Shown piece by piece: positions 1 through 7,248 of a stretch of DNA of 64,000 bases. Source of the stretch: Streptomyces aquilus (GTDB lineage: Bacteria; Actinomycetota; Actinomycetes; Streptomycetales; Streptomycetaceae). The stretch lies in assembly GCF_003955715.1 (NCBI RefSeq), contig NZ_CP034463.1:310001-374000 (forward strand), read 5' to 3'. Position numbers and translations under genes: made by a program. A model generated the notes under the pieces. That model saw only the letters and a program-made list of their open reading frames with translations. It did not search any database and was not told where the DNA came from. How positions within the stretch are numbered: the stretch's first letter is position 1; each line of letters starts with the position of its first letter.

Positions 1-242
1 TTGGCGACGGCGACCACCGGATAGTGATCGTGGCGCAGCCTGCGGATGACGTCGTTCCAGCTCGTGGAGTCGGCGAACGCGCCGTGGACGAGGACGACGG
101 TGGGCTTGGGCGCCTCGGTGGCAGGGTCCTTGTCAGCGGCGGCCGACCCGGTCGCGGTGGCGAGCAGCCCGGCGAAGACGCTCGCGGTGGCGAGGGCGGT
201 GAGTGCGGTCCGGGTCCGGCTGGTGCGGACGGTTCGGTTCAT
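1..242 (-). CDS. Secreted alpha/beta hydrolase, N-terminal part (runs off left edge)
   Basis: The ATG is at 242 and the reading frame stays open to the window edge, so only about 80 residues are visible. The N-terminus has arginines followed by a hydrophobic Ala/Leu/Thr stretch ending near GSAAA, which looks like a signal peptide. The mature part starts with VVLVHGAFADSTSWN, the oxyanion-hole region of alpha/beta hydrolases. This segment closely resembles the start of the intact cytoplasmic hydrolase at 39418-40137, so this is an exported paralogue. The nucleophile elbow lies outside the window and the substrate cannot be inferred. No ECF41-type element is visible upstream. Confidence 0.8.
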   Translation of the reverse strand, partial: MNRTVRTSRTRTALTALATASVFAGLLATATGSAAADKDPATEAPKPTVVLVHGAFADSTSWNDVIRRLRHDHYPVVAVA

Positions 243-307
243 GTCGATGGCCTTTCGGGCGGAATCGGTGGTGGGTACCCCGCCCGTCTCCCGAGCGGGG
301 CACGGAT

Positions 308-400
308 GGGAGGCGGGCGGGAGCCCGTCGGTGGGGGCGAGTCGGTCGGTGGGGGCGAGTCGGTCGGTGGGAGGCGGGCGGGAGCCCGTCGGTGGGGGCG
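308..400. repeat. Imperfect GC-rich repeats upstream of the secreted hydrolase
   Basis: A 32-base unit at 308-339 recurs at 369-400. The bases between contain further copies of its GTCGGTGGGGGCGAG part. The block lies between the hydrolase start and the 3' end of the cytochrome b gene and has no credible reading frame. It looks like local slippage duplication. Confidence 0.75.
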
Positions 401-417
401 GAGGTCGGCTGGGGGGA

Positions 418-2049
418 TCAGGGCCGGTGCCGGGCGGTGAGTTCCTCGTGCTCGGGCGGCGAGGGCTTGGGGATCTGGGTGCCTGGGCCGTAGAGGGCGC
501 GGCTGAGCGCGACGCGCAGGTGCCGGGTGGCGGACCGGGTCCAGGTCGGCGCGGGCTCGTCCGGGTCCGGGTCGGGCGCAAGCTCCAGCGGTCGGTACTG
601 CTCGTGGGCGGTGAGGGTGTGCAGCCGGGCCGGGTCGAGGGGCTCGTGGACCTCGACGTACTCGCCGTGCGGCAGGCGCTTGATGACGCCGGTCTCGCGG
701 CCGTGCAGCACCATGTCGCGGTCGCGTCGCTGCAGGCCGAGCGCGAGGCGCTTGGTGATGACGAAGGCCAGGACCGGGGCGACGAACAGGCCGACACGCA
801 CGGCCCAGGTCACGGAGTTGACGGAGACGTGCAGCCAGATGGCGATGACGTCGTTGGCGGCCCCGACGAGCGCCACCGCGTAGACGCTGAGCCAGGCCAC
901 GCCCAGGGCGGTCCGTACGGGACGGTTGCGAGGGCGGTCGAGGAGGTGGTGGTCGCGGTCGTCGTCCGTGACCCAGGCCTCCAGGAACGGGTAGGCGCCC
1001 ATCGCGAGGAAGAGGACCAGGCCCGCCAGCAGCGGCAGGAGGTTGTCCAGGGCCAGGGTGTGGCCCCACAGGTCGATCTCCCAGCCCGGCATGACGCGCA
1101 GCAGGCCGTCCGCGACGCCCATGTACCAGTCCGGCTGGGATCCGGCGGACACCTGGTCCGGGCGGAAGGGGCCGTAGTTCCACACGGGGTTGATCTGGGC
1201 CACGGCCGCCATGAAGAAGATCACGCCGGACACGAAGCAGAAGTAGCCGGCGGACTTCACGGCACGGACCGCGAACGGGAGGCCGACGACGTTGTTCTCG
1301 CTCCGGCCGGGGCCGGGGTACTGGGTGGGCCGGTGGCGCAGGGCCAGTACCGCGTAACCGACGAGCACCGCGATCATCAGCGCGGGGATGACCAGCGTGT
1401 GCAGGGTGTTGAAGCGGGCGATCAGGTCCTCGCCGGGGAACTCGCCGCCGAAGAGGAAGAACGACAGGTAGGTGCCGACGACCGGGATCGACAACAGTGT
1501 GCCGTTGACCACTTGCAAGCCGGTTCCGGACAGCAGGTCGTCGGGCAGGTCGTAGCCGGTCAGGCCGGCGAACATGGCCAGGACGAGCAGCAGGAACCCC
1601 AGCACCCAGTTCAGCTCGCGCGGCTTACGGAACGCTCCCGTGAAGAAGACCCGCAGCAGGTGCGCGAAGACCGCGGCGACGAAGACCAGTGCCGCCCAGT
1701 GGTGCGCCTGGCGGATGAGCAGGCCGCCGCGGACGTCGAAGGAGAGGTGCAGGGTCGAGTCGAAGGCCCGGGACACCAACTGTCCCCGCAGCGGTGCATA
1801 TCCGCCCTGGTAGACGACGAGATCGGTGGAGGGGTGGAAGTAGAGGCTGAGGTAGACGCCTGTGATCAGCAGGACGACGAAACTGTAGAGCGCGATCTCG
1901 CCGAGCATGAACGACCAGTGGTCCGGGAAGACCAGGCGCCGGGCGGAGCGGGCCGTCGCGCGCAGGCCCGTCCGGCTCGCCACCCACGTGGCGAGCCGCT
2001 CTCCACCGCGCTCTCGCTGCGGTCCGGCCGGCCGGCTGTCGTTGCCCAT
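418..2049 (-). CDS. qcrB: Cytochrome b subunit, QcrB-type, stand-alone copy
   Basis: The 543-residue product matches QcrB of the actinobacterial menaquinol:cytochrome c reductase in length and layout. It has several transmembrane helices, an RQAHHWAAL histidine pair with a second histidine set (AHLLRVF, FNTLHTLV) for two b-haems, a quinol-site-like PDWYMG segment and the long hydrophilic C-terminus of the Streptomyces protein. I chose ATG 2049 (MGNDSR) because GGTGA lies just upstream and the promoter at 2113-2139 would fall inside a longer reading frame. The neighbours are not qcrC, qcrA or cta genes, so this is probably a second copy used under stress that swaps into, or acts apart from, the housekeeping bc complex. 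Confidence 0.88.
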   Translation of the reverse strand: MGNDSRPAGPQRERGGERLATWVASRTGLRATARSARRLVFPDHWSFMLGEIALYSFVVLLITGVYLSLYFHPSTDLVVYQGGYAPLRGQLVSRAFDSTLHLSFDVRGGLLIRQAHHWAALVFVAAVFAHLLRVFFTGAFRKPRELNWVLGFLLLVLAMFAGLTGYDLPDDLLSGTGLQVVNGTLLSIPVVGTYLSFFLFGGEFPGEDLIARFNTLHTLVIPALMIAVLVGYAVLALRHRPTQYPGPGRSENNVVGLPFAVRAVKSAGYFCFVSGVIFFMAAVAQINPVWNYGPFRPDQVSAGSQPDWYMGVADGLLRVMPGWEIDLWGHTLALDNLLPLLAGLVLFLAMGAYPFLEAWVTDDDRDHHLLDRPRNRPVRTALGVAWLSVYAVALVGAANDVIAIWLHVSVNSVTWAVRVGLFVAPVLAFVITKRLALGLQRRDRDMVLHGRETGVIKRLPHGEYVEVHEPLDPARLHTLTAHEQYRPLELAPDPDPDEPAPTWTRSATRHLRVALSRALYGPGTQIPKPSPPEHEELTARHRP

Positions 2050-2112
2050 CTCGTCACCATTCGTCGCGCGGCACACTGTTCGGGTGCATTCATCAACTGC
2101 TGTCCCAATCAA

Positions 2113-2139
2113 GACCGGTGAGGACGCAACGGTGTGACA
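2113..2139 (-). promoter_or_regulatory. ECF41-type promoter for the cytochrome b gene
   Basis: On the minus strand TGTCACA (2139-2133) is followed after exactly 17 bases by GTC (2115-2113, context CGGTC). The start codon is about 65 bases downstream. The element sits in the short gap behind the dehydrogenase gene, so the cytochrome gene can be transcribed independently. Confidence 0.8.
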
Positions 2140-2155
2140 CTCGGGCGGTCGGGTG

Positions 2156-3094
2156 TCAGCGTGTGACGACGTTCTCCAGTTCCCTGCCCGCGGCGAACCG
2201 GGCCAGCTGCCGTCGCACGAGCGCTTCGAGACGGGGCCAGAAGTCGGGGGTGAAAGCGCCGACGTGCGGGGTTACCAGGACACCGGGCGCGGTCCAGAGC
2301 GGGTGGCCCGGCGGGAGCGGTTCGGGGTCGGTCACGTCCAGGGCGGCCCGCAGCCGTCCGCCGTCCACCTCCTTCAGCAGGGCGTCGGTGTCGACGACCG
2401 CGCCCCGGGACACGTTGACGAGCAGGGCGCCGTCCTTGACGCGGGACAGCAGCGCGGCATCGAAGAGCCCGCGGGTCGCCCCGGTCAACGGGGTGCACAG
2501 CACGATCACATCGGCGTCCGGGACAAGCCCGGGCAGCAGCGACACGGAGCGCACCGGCCCCTGGGGCGTGTCCCTGTCCGCGCGCCCGACGCGGGTGACG
2601 GCGCAGCCGAAGGGCGTCAGGAGCTCCTCCAGGGCGGAGCCGACGGCGCCGTGACCGACGATGAGCACGGACCGTTCGCGCAGGGTGGAGAAGGTCCGCG
2701 GATCCCAGTCCTCCCGGTCCTGGGCGCGGAGCGACTCCGGTATGCCGCGCAGGCTGGCGAGGATCAGTGTCAAGGCCAGCTCGGCCGTGTCGGCAGCCGC
2801 CACCCCCTTCGCGTTGCACAGGGTCACGTCACGCGGCAGCCGGTCCAGCACCGCCCGCAGTTCGTCGGTACCGGCGCTGAGCGCCTGCACCGCCCGCAGC
2901 CGGGTCATCCGGGCCAGCGGCCGGGCGATGACGCCGATGTCCTTGGTCAGTGGGGGTACGTAGAACTCGACTTCCGCCGGGTCCGTGGGAAAGGCCGAAC
3001 GGCCGTCCCAGCGGGCGTAGTCGAGGCCCGGGGGCAGATCGGCAAGGCGGCCGAACTGTGCGGGCAGCCATACCTGGGGGGATCGCACGGTCAT
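2156..3094 (-). CDS. D-2-hydroxyacid dehydrogenase family oxidoreductase
   Basis: The 312-residue protein has the NAD-binding motif VGHGAVGSALEELL and the catalytic arrangement of the family: Arg in NVSRGAVVDTDAL, an acidic residue in DVTDPEPLPPGHPLW and His in TPHVGAF. It should interconvert a 2-keto acid and a D-2-hydroxy acid with NAD(P)H; the substrate is not identifiable. ATG 3094 (MTVRSP) is preferred because a longer frame from 3181 would start upstream of the predicted transcript start. A GGAG lies 11 bases upstream. It has its own ECF41-type promoter, arranged back to back with that of the methyltransferase. Confidence 0.85.
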   Translation of the reverse strand: MTVRSPQVWLPAQFGRLADLPPGLDYARWDGRSAFPTDPAEVEFYVPPLTKDIGVIARPLARMTRLRAVQALSAGTDELRAVLDRLPRDVTLCNAKGVAAADTAELALTLILASLRGIPESLRAQDREDWDPRTFSTLRERSVLIVGHGAVGSALEELLTPFGCAVTRVGRADRDTPQGPVRSVSLLPGLVPDADVIVLCTPLTGATRGLFDAALLSRVKDGALLVNVSRGAVVDTDALLKEVDGGRLRAALDVTDPEPLPPGHPLWTAPGVLVTPHVGAFTPDFWPRLEALVRRQLARFAAGRELENVVTR

Positions 3095-3182
3095 GACGAC
3101 GAACTCCGCTCTCACGACGTTTTCCGGGGCTCTGGTCCGGTCTCGGAACGTCCCGAAAGGTCGCGGACGGAGCCGGACCATT

Positions 3183-3209
3183 GACTGCGCACCGTGCGCT
3201 CCTGTGACA
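3183..3209 (-). promoter_or_regulatory. ECF41-type promoter for the hydroxyacid dehydrogenase
   Basis: Minus-strand TGTCACA (3209-3203), 17 bases, GTC (3185-3183, context AGTCAAT). It is one half of a divergent pair; the plus-strand element begins 31 bases away. Confidence 0.8.
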
Positions 3210-3239
3210 ACGGTCCGCCCTGTGGTCGCCTGTCCTCGC

Positions 3240-3266
3240 TGTCACACGCTCTGCCCATACGTTGTC
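3240..3266 (+). promoter_or_regulatory. ECF41-type promoter for the methyltransferase
   Basis: TGTCACA at 3240-3246, 17 bases, GTC at 3264-3266 (context TTGTCATG). The -10 lies only about 10 bases before the likely start codon, so the transcript may have almost no leader. Confidence 0.78.
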
Positions 3267-3275
3267 ATGTCGGGC

Positions 3276-4040
3276 ATGCACACTATTCTCAGTGGACCGT
3301 CCGGTCTCCGACCCGAACACGACTCCTACGCGGTCACCGCGGAGTTCTACGACATCTTGCAGGCCGACGAGGACGAGGCGCGGGTCCGGCGGCTCTACTC
3401 ACGCCAGATCGCCGACGCCCGCACCGGTGTGCTGGACGTCGGGGCCGGTACCGGGCGGGTGACGATGCTGGCCCTCGCTGACTCCGGGGCCGACGTGCAC
3501 GCCGTCGAACCGGCCCGGGCCATGCGCACGTCGCTGCTGACCCGGCTCGCCGCCCTGTCCTGCGAGCAGCGGGACCGGGTCACCGTGCACCCGCACCCCC
3601 TGGACGAGACGGCGCTGGACGCGGTCGCGGATGTGGCCGTCTGCCACAACATGGTGGGCTGCCTGCCACCCGGGATACGCGAGAAGTTGTGGCCCGCGCT
3701 CGGCAGGGCCCTCACCCCCGGCGGCTCGCTGTTCGTGCAGTTGCCGCCGGCCCGGCTCCCGGCCCGCACCGTCGTGCGCCGGCTCGCGGACAAGCGGGTC
3801 GGCGAGCACATCTACGGCGGGCGCATGACGATGTCGGCCGCCGGTTACCGCATCCGGACCCGCGCCGACTACTGGGTCAGGGACGCCGAGGACGTGCTGC
3901 GGGAACACACCGAGACGTTCTGGATGTGGCCCGCGACGCGCGCCCGGCTGACCGACGAACTGGCCGCGCACGGGTTCGCCCCGCTTCCGGGGTACGAGGA
4001 GTCGGAGCTGCTGGCCGTGACACTGAACGTCCGCCGGTGA
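3276..4040 (+). CDS. Class I SAM-dependent methyltransferase
   Basis: The 254-residue product carries the SAM-binding motif I (VLDVGAGTGRVTM) after an AEFYDILQADEDEAR lead-in typical of actinobacterial small-molecule methyltransferases. Later come an acidic motif II region (DVHAVEPA) and a C-terminal REHTETFWMWP segment. ATG 3276 is chosen because it follows the promoter -10; ATG 3267 is an in-frame alternative almost touching it. The substrate is unknown. A decayed second copy with its own promoter lies at 57448-57903 on the minus strand, so the gene has been duplicated within this region. Confidence 0.82.
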   Translation: MHTILSGPSGLRPEHDSYAVTAEFYDILQADEDEARVRRLYSRQIADARTGVLDVGAGTGRVTMLALADSGADVHAVEPARAMRTSLLTRLAALSCEQRDRVTVHPHPLDETALDAVADVAVCHNMVGCLPPGIREKLWPALGRALTPGGSLFVQLPPARLPARTVVRRLADKRVGEHIYGGRMTMSAAGYRIRTRADYWVRDAEDVLREHTETFWMWPATRARLTDELAAHGFAPLPGYEESELLAVTLNVRR

Positions 4041-4160
4041 AGCGCCGCACCGCAAGGGCCCCTCGGTGCCGCACGGTCACCACCGGGCCCGTCGCGCTCG
4101 GCCATCCGAGCGCTTCAGCCGGTGCGCGCGACCAGCTTCGCCGAGCGCACCGCGCGGGTG

Positions 4161-4538
4161 ACGCGGACCGCCAACCGACGGCTGCTGGACGCGTTCCTCA
4201 CCGCCGCCCGCACGGGCGATCTGCCGGTCCTGGAGGAGATCCCCGGCCGTCGGCGTCGTCAGCTACTCGGACGGCGGCGGCATCCGCAGTGGGTCCCGGA
4301 TCCCCGTGGTCGGGCGGTCCCACGTCTTGCGCTACCTCGTGACCTTCGCCCCGTCCTTCTGGCCGGAGACGGACAGCCGGTGAGTCGAGGCGAACGGGCT
4401 GGTGGCGGTGCTGATCTCCTCCGGGGCGCAGCCCATCTCCTGCTCCGCCTCGACGTCCGGGAGGGAGACGCCGAGCGGGTCATGGGGGTCATGAACCCGA
4501 CCGCACCGGCCCCGTACGTGGCTTCGTCGCGGAACTGA
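4161..4538 (+). pseudogene. Remnant of an ECF41 sigma factor (C-terminal domain only)
   Basis: Pieces in different frames line up with the C-terminal half of the intact ECF41 factor at 32037-32933. RRLLDAFLTAARTGDLPVLEE is in one frame. VVSYSDGGGIRSGSRIP through FAPSFWPET is in a second. VEANGLVAVLI and VMGVMNPTAP are fragments further on. The sigma regions are absent. The mixture of frameshifts and missing 5' half marks a decayed duplicate; the SnoaL-like DGGG motif is still legible. Confidence 0.8.
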
Positions 4539-4571
4539 CCGGCTGCGGCGTCCGCCTCACCTTCAGACCAT

Positions 4572-4598
4572 CGTCACAGGAACAGCCGGTTCCCGGTC
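4572..4598 (+). promoter_or_regulatory. ECF41-type promoter for ohr
   Basis: CGTCACA at 4572-4578, 17 bases, GTC at 4596-4598 (context CGGTCAT). It is a one-base variant of the -35 and sits 64 bases before the ohr start. Confidence 0.72.
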
Positions 4599-4661
4599 AT
4601 CCAGTAGTCCGGCCCGTACCGCACGGCGGACGCCTCACCACGACGCCCCCGGAGCCATGCA

Positions 4662-5159
4662 GTGACCGATCCGATCCAACTGCCCGACCTGTCCACCGGA
4701 AAGGACTTCACCGGGGACACGTTCTCGCCCCTCTACACGACGACGGTGACCGTCGACGGCGGTGCGGTCGCGCACGGGCGGGCCTCCGGCCGGGCCCGGT
4801 CGTCCGACGGCGCCCTGGACCTGGAGCTGCGGATGCCCGCGGAACTGGGCGGCCCCGGTACGGGGACCAATCCAGAGCAACTGTTCGCGGCCGGTTTCGC
4901 GGCCTGCTTCCACGGCGCGCTGAGCCTCCTGGCGCGGCAGGAAGCGCTCGATCCCGCCGCCGTCTCCGTCCTGGCGACCGTGGCGTTCGGACGTGATCCC
5001 GAGGACGGCGGCTATCTGCTCCACGTCGACCTGGTGGTGCGGTGGCCCGGCGTGCCGCGCGAGACGGCCACCCGCCTGATGAAGCGGGCCGACGCGCTGT
5101 GTCCGTACGCACGCATGGCCTGGCGGGGCACGCCGACCACCATCACCCTCGCCCCCTGA
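4662..5159 (+). CDS. ohr: Organic hydroperoxide resistance protein (Ohr/OsmC family)
   Basis: The 165-residue product has the two Ohr redox cysteines: Cys82 in FAACFHGAL (peroxidatic) and Cys147 in ALCPYARMA (resolving). It should reduce organic hydroperoxides with dihydrolipoyl thiols as electron donor. The start is GTG 4662 with GGAG 8 bases upstream. No OhrR-type repressor is adjacent; the ECF41-type promoter is the visible control. It converges with the ferredoxin gene 4 bases downstream. Confidence 0.88.
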   Translation: MTDPIQLPDLSTGKDFTGDTFSPLYTTTVTVDGGAVAHGRASGRARSSDGALDLELRMPAELGGPGTGTNPEQLFAAGFAACFHGALSLLARQEALDPAAVSVLATVAFGRDPEDGGYLLHVDLVVRWPGVPRETATRLMKRADALCPYARMAWRGTPTTITLAP

Positions 5160-5163
5160 CCGG

Positions 5164-5550
5164 TCAGAGCGGGAACCACGGGTCGACGTCGGCGGCCTCC
5201 TCGCCGCGGACGGCGAACCCGGCGATCTCCTTCTTGCGCACGTGCTGCGGCGGCAGTGCCGCGACCACGGGATGGTCTCCCTGCGCTGGGCGCGGTCCAC
5301 GCCGCTGTGCCGACCCCGCCTCGAAGAACTCCTCGTTGACGGCCCGGTAGTGCGCCCAGTGTCGCGGCAGCTCGTCCTCCGGGAAGATGGCCTCCACCGG
5401 GCACACGGGCTCGCACGCGTGGCAGTCCACGCATTCGTAGGGGTGGATGTACAGCGTGCGCACGCCCTCGTAGATGCAGTCCACAGGGCATTCGGCCAGG
5501 CACGCCCGGTCCTTGATGTCGACACAGGGCTGCGCGATGACGTAGGTCAC
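5164..5550 (-). CDS. fdxA: 7Fe-type ferredoxin, FdxA-like
   Basis: The 128-residue protein has eight cysteines in the ferredoxin pattern (9, 17, 21, 25, 40, 43, 46, 50), including CPVDCIYEG and CVDCHACEPVCPVEAI, typical of the 3Fe-4S/4Fe-4S FdxA class. GTG 5550 is the start, with GGAGAGGAG upstream and a leader of about 30 bases from the predicted transcript start. It is a likely electron carrier for the reductases of the same regulon. A truncated relative with a matching promoter is at 33009-33137. Confidence 0.87.
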   Translation of the reverse strand: MTYVIAQPCVDIKDRACLAECPVDCIYEGVRTLYIHPYECVDCHACEPVCPVEAIFPEDELPRHWAHYRAVNEEFFEAGSAQRRGPRPAQGDHPVVAALPPQHVRKKEIAGFAVRGEEAADVDPWFPL

Positions 5551-5586
5551 CCCTTGCTCCTCTCCGGGCTTCCGGCTCACTCAAGT

Positions 5587-5613
5587 GACCGACGACACGG
5601 CAAAGGTGTGACA
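5587..5613 (-). promoter_or_regulatory. ECF41-type promoter for the ferredoxin
   Basis: Minus-strand TGTCACA (5613-5607), 17 bases, GTC (5589-5587, context CGGTCACTTGAG). It is back to back with the weaker element at 5648-5674. Confidence 0.8.
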
Positions 5614-5647
5614 CCTGCATACGGACGGTCCCTCGCGCCGGTACCCC

Positions 5648-5674
5648 TGTCACAAATCGTCGACCAGGCGGCTC
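5648..5674 (+). promoter_or_regulatory. Degenerate ECF41-type promoter for the cupin
   Basis: TGTCACA at 5648-5654 is perfect, but 17 bases on the sequence reads CTC, not GTC (context GGCTCACTTGA). The bases after it resemble the -10 context of the divergent ferredoxin promoter. It is placed correctly for the cupin gene, so it is probably a weak relative. Confidence 0.5.
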
Positions 5675-5733
5675 ACTTGACCATGACTCACCCACGGCCA
5701 CAGAAGTGAGCGGGCCCATGACCGAACAACATC

Positions 5734-6228
5734 TTGTCAGAGGGCCGCTTGCCCCAGGCCGCTGTTCGCCCTCACGTTCCGAAGGGCATCATCACGCGTA
5801 CTTCAGCACGCGTCGCGGTCGCCGGTGCCTGCTTCATGGGGCTCTCGCTCGCCCCGACGACCGCCCAGGCCACCCCCGGCGGCCCCGGGGGCAGCGGCCG
5901 GGTCCTGGCCCAGCGGACCGTCGGCGACACCGACTACATCCTCCGCGAGATCACCATCCCGCCCGGCCAGGCGACCGGGTGGCACTACCACGACGGCACC
6001 TTGTACGCCTTCGTCAAGCAGGGCACGCTCAGCCACTTCGACGCCTCCTGCACCTTCGACGGTGTGTACGAGAAGGGCAGCTTCCTCAAGGAGCCGTCGG
6101 GCGCGGACCACGTGCACATCGGCGAGAACCCGGGGGCCACGGACATCGTCCTGGAGGTCCTCCACGTCCTGCCGCACGGCGCACCCTTCTCCCAGGAAGC
6201 GCCGTCCCCGGGCTGCGAACTGCCGTGA
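5734..6228 (+). CDS. Secreted cupin-domain protein
   Basis: The 164-residue product has an N-terminal basic and hydrophobic segment ending at TTAQA, a likely signal peptide, followed by a single cupin barrel with GWHYHDGTLYAF and a later ADHVHIGEN metal-binding histidine set. TTG 5734 is the only start codon between an upstream stop and the signal peptide, and no good ribosome site precedes it, so the start is uncertain; a frameshift near 5790 from an ATG at 5718 cannot be excluded. Function beyond small-ligand or metal binding outside the cytoplasm is unknown. Confidence 0.68.
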   Translation: MSEGRLPQAAVRPHVPKGIITRTSARVAVAGACFMGLSLAPTTAQATPGGPGGSGRVLAQRTVGDTDYILREITIPPGQATGWHYHDGTLYAFVKQGTLSHFDASCTFDGVYEKGSFLKEPSGADHVHIGENPGATDIVLEVLHVLPHGAPFSQEAPSPGCELP

Positions 6229-6248
6229 CACGGCGGCCGTTCGGCAGC

Positions 6249-6275
6249 TGTCACAGCTCCCGCCGCTGCCCGGTC
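6249..6275 (+). promoter_or_regulatory. ECF41-type promoter for the short coiled-coil protein
   Basis: TGTCACA at 6249-6255, 17 bases, GTC at 6273-6275 (context CGGTCAATG). The leader to the start codon at 6432 is about 150 bases. Confidence 0.8.
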
Positions 6276-6431
6276 AATGCGGTACCGACGGCTCGTGGCG
6301 GTCCATGCCCGGGCTCCGCGGCGACCAAGGAGGAGCATGGCAGGGACATTCGTCAGTCGCGCCCGGGCGACCGCCGGCCCCCCGGAGCCCGTCCACCGGA
6401 CTTCCGAAGCAGGTCGAGGAGGGACGCGAGG

Positions 6432-6674
6432 ATGACGCGAGACGCCGACCGTCCGACCGATCCCGCCGCCGTCACCGTCTCGCTCGCAGCGGAGGCCGCC
6501 GTCCTGGAGGGACGGCTCGGGGTGATCCTGGAGGCGATCGACGAGGTGGACGCCCGGATCCGCGCGGTGTCCGAGAAGATCAGCCGGCTGCCCGCGGCCG
6601 GCGACCACGTGGCGTCGCCGGTGAACGAAGCGCATGCCACGGGGCTCACTCCGTCCCCGACCCGCCGTCTCTGA
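6432..6674 (+). CDS. Short coiled-coil protein of unknown function
   Basis: This 80-residue protein begins MTRDADRPTDPAAV and has a heptad-patterned helix (roughly residues 15-52, LAAEAAVLEGRLG to VSEKISRL) predicted to form a coiled coil. GAGGAGGG lies 9-14 bases before the ATG. It is a paralogue of the 78-residue product at 24957-25193 (shared DPA.V..SL.AEA..LEGRL pattern and the same promoter type). The longer winged-helix protein at 61764 has a comparable coiled N-terminus. It could be a partner or antagonist of that protein, but I do not recognise a known family. Confidence 0.68.
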   Translation: MTRDADRPTDPAAVTVSLAAEAAVLEGRLGVILEAIDEVDARIRAVSEKISRLPAAGDHVASPVNEAHATGLTPSPTRRL

Positions 6675-7050
6675 CGGCCCGATCAACGGTGTGTTCTGCG
6701 TGGGACCGCCCACTCTGTTCTCGGCCGACGGAACCGCTGCCCGGCACGTTCGCCGATATCCCCCGGTGCCGTGCCGAGTGGCGGGTCGGGGCATCGAGCC
6801 GTCCCGCCAGGACACAGGGTTGGAGACGAGAGGAACCCTCGGGCCGGCACTCGACACGCCTCGGGCCCTCATGCCCGGCGCCGGCCCGGCGGCCACCCCA
6901 TCACCGCAGGCCCCCGCCCTCGTGCGCGTCCCGTCGCCGACGAAGCCGGAGGCCGACCGCGCGTCGGGGCACCGCCGAGGGCGCCGCAGAACCCCCGGCC
7001 ACGGCAGGCGGGAGTGACAAGGCCGGCGAAGACGTGCCTCCGTACGGCAA

Positions 7051-7248
7051 GTGCACGGAGCTGATCTCCTGCCGTACTTCGCGCAGTCCGGGGACACCGA
7101 GACCCGCGCCCGCGACGTCGCGTCGGCGCTGGGACGCGACATCGGCAGCGGCAGCATCAACGCCGTCCGCGGCTCGCTCGACCGCCTCGTGGGCACCTCG
7201 CGCGTCCAGCGGGCCGGCCGCGAACTGTACTGCGCCGTCACGCCGTGA
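7051..7248 (+). pseudogene. Winged-helix domain remnant (relative of the 61764 protein)
   Basis: The open frame from GTG 7051 encodes LLPYFAQSGDTETRARDVA then a GSINAVR..LDRLVGTSRV..AGR core. This is nearly the same as the C-terminal domain of the intact protein at 61764-62312. A TELI fragment matching that protein's TEQI lies just upstream in another frame, indicating a frameshift, and the linker region before it is scrambled. It overlaps the 3' end of the convergent ndh gene by 11 bases. It could still be translated as a short DNA-binding peptide, but decay is more likely. Confidence 0.6.

Noticed and set aside
46-2121. Long plus-strand reading frame opposite the cytochrome b gene
   Set aside because: It is the antisense shadow of a GC-rich gene; the translation is low-complexity Gly/Arg/Val/Asp sequence with no family pattern.
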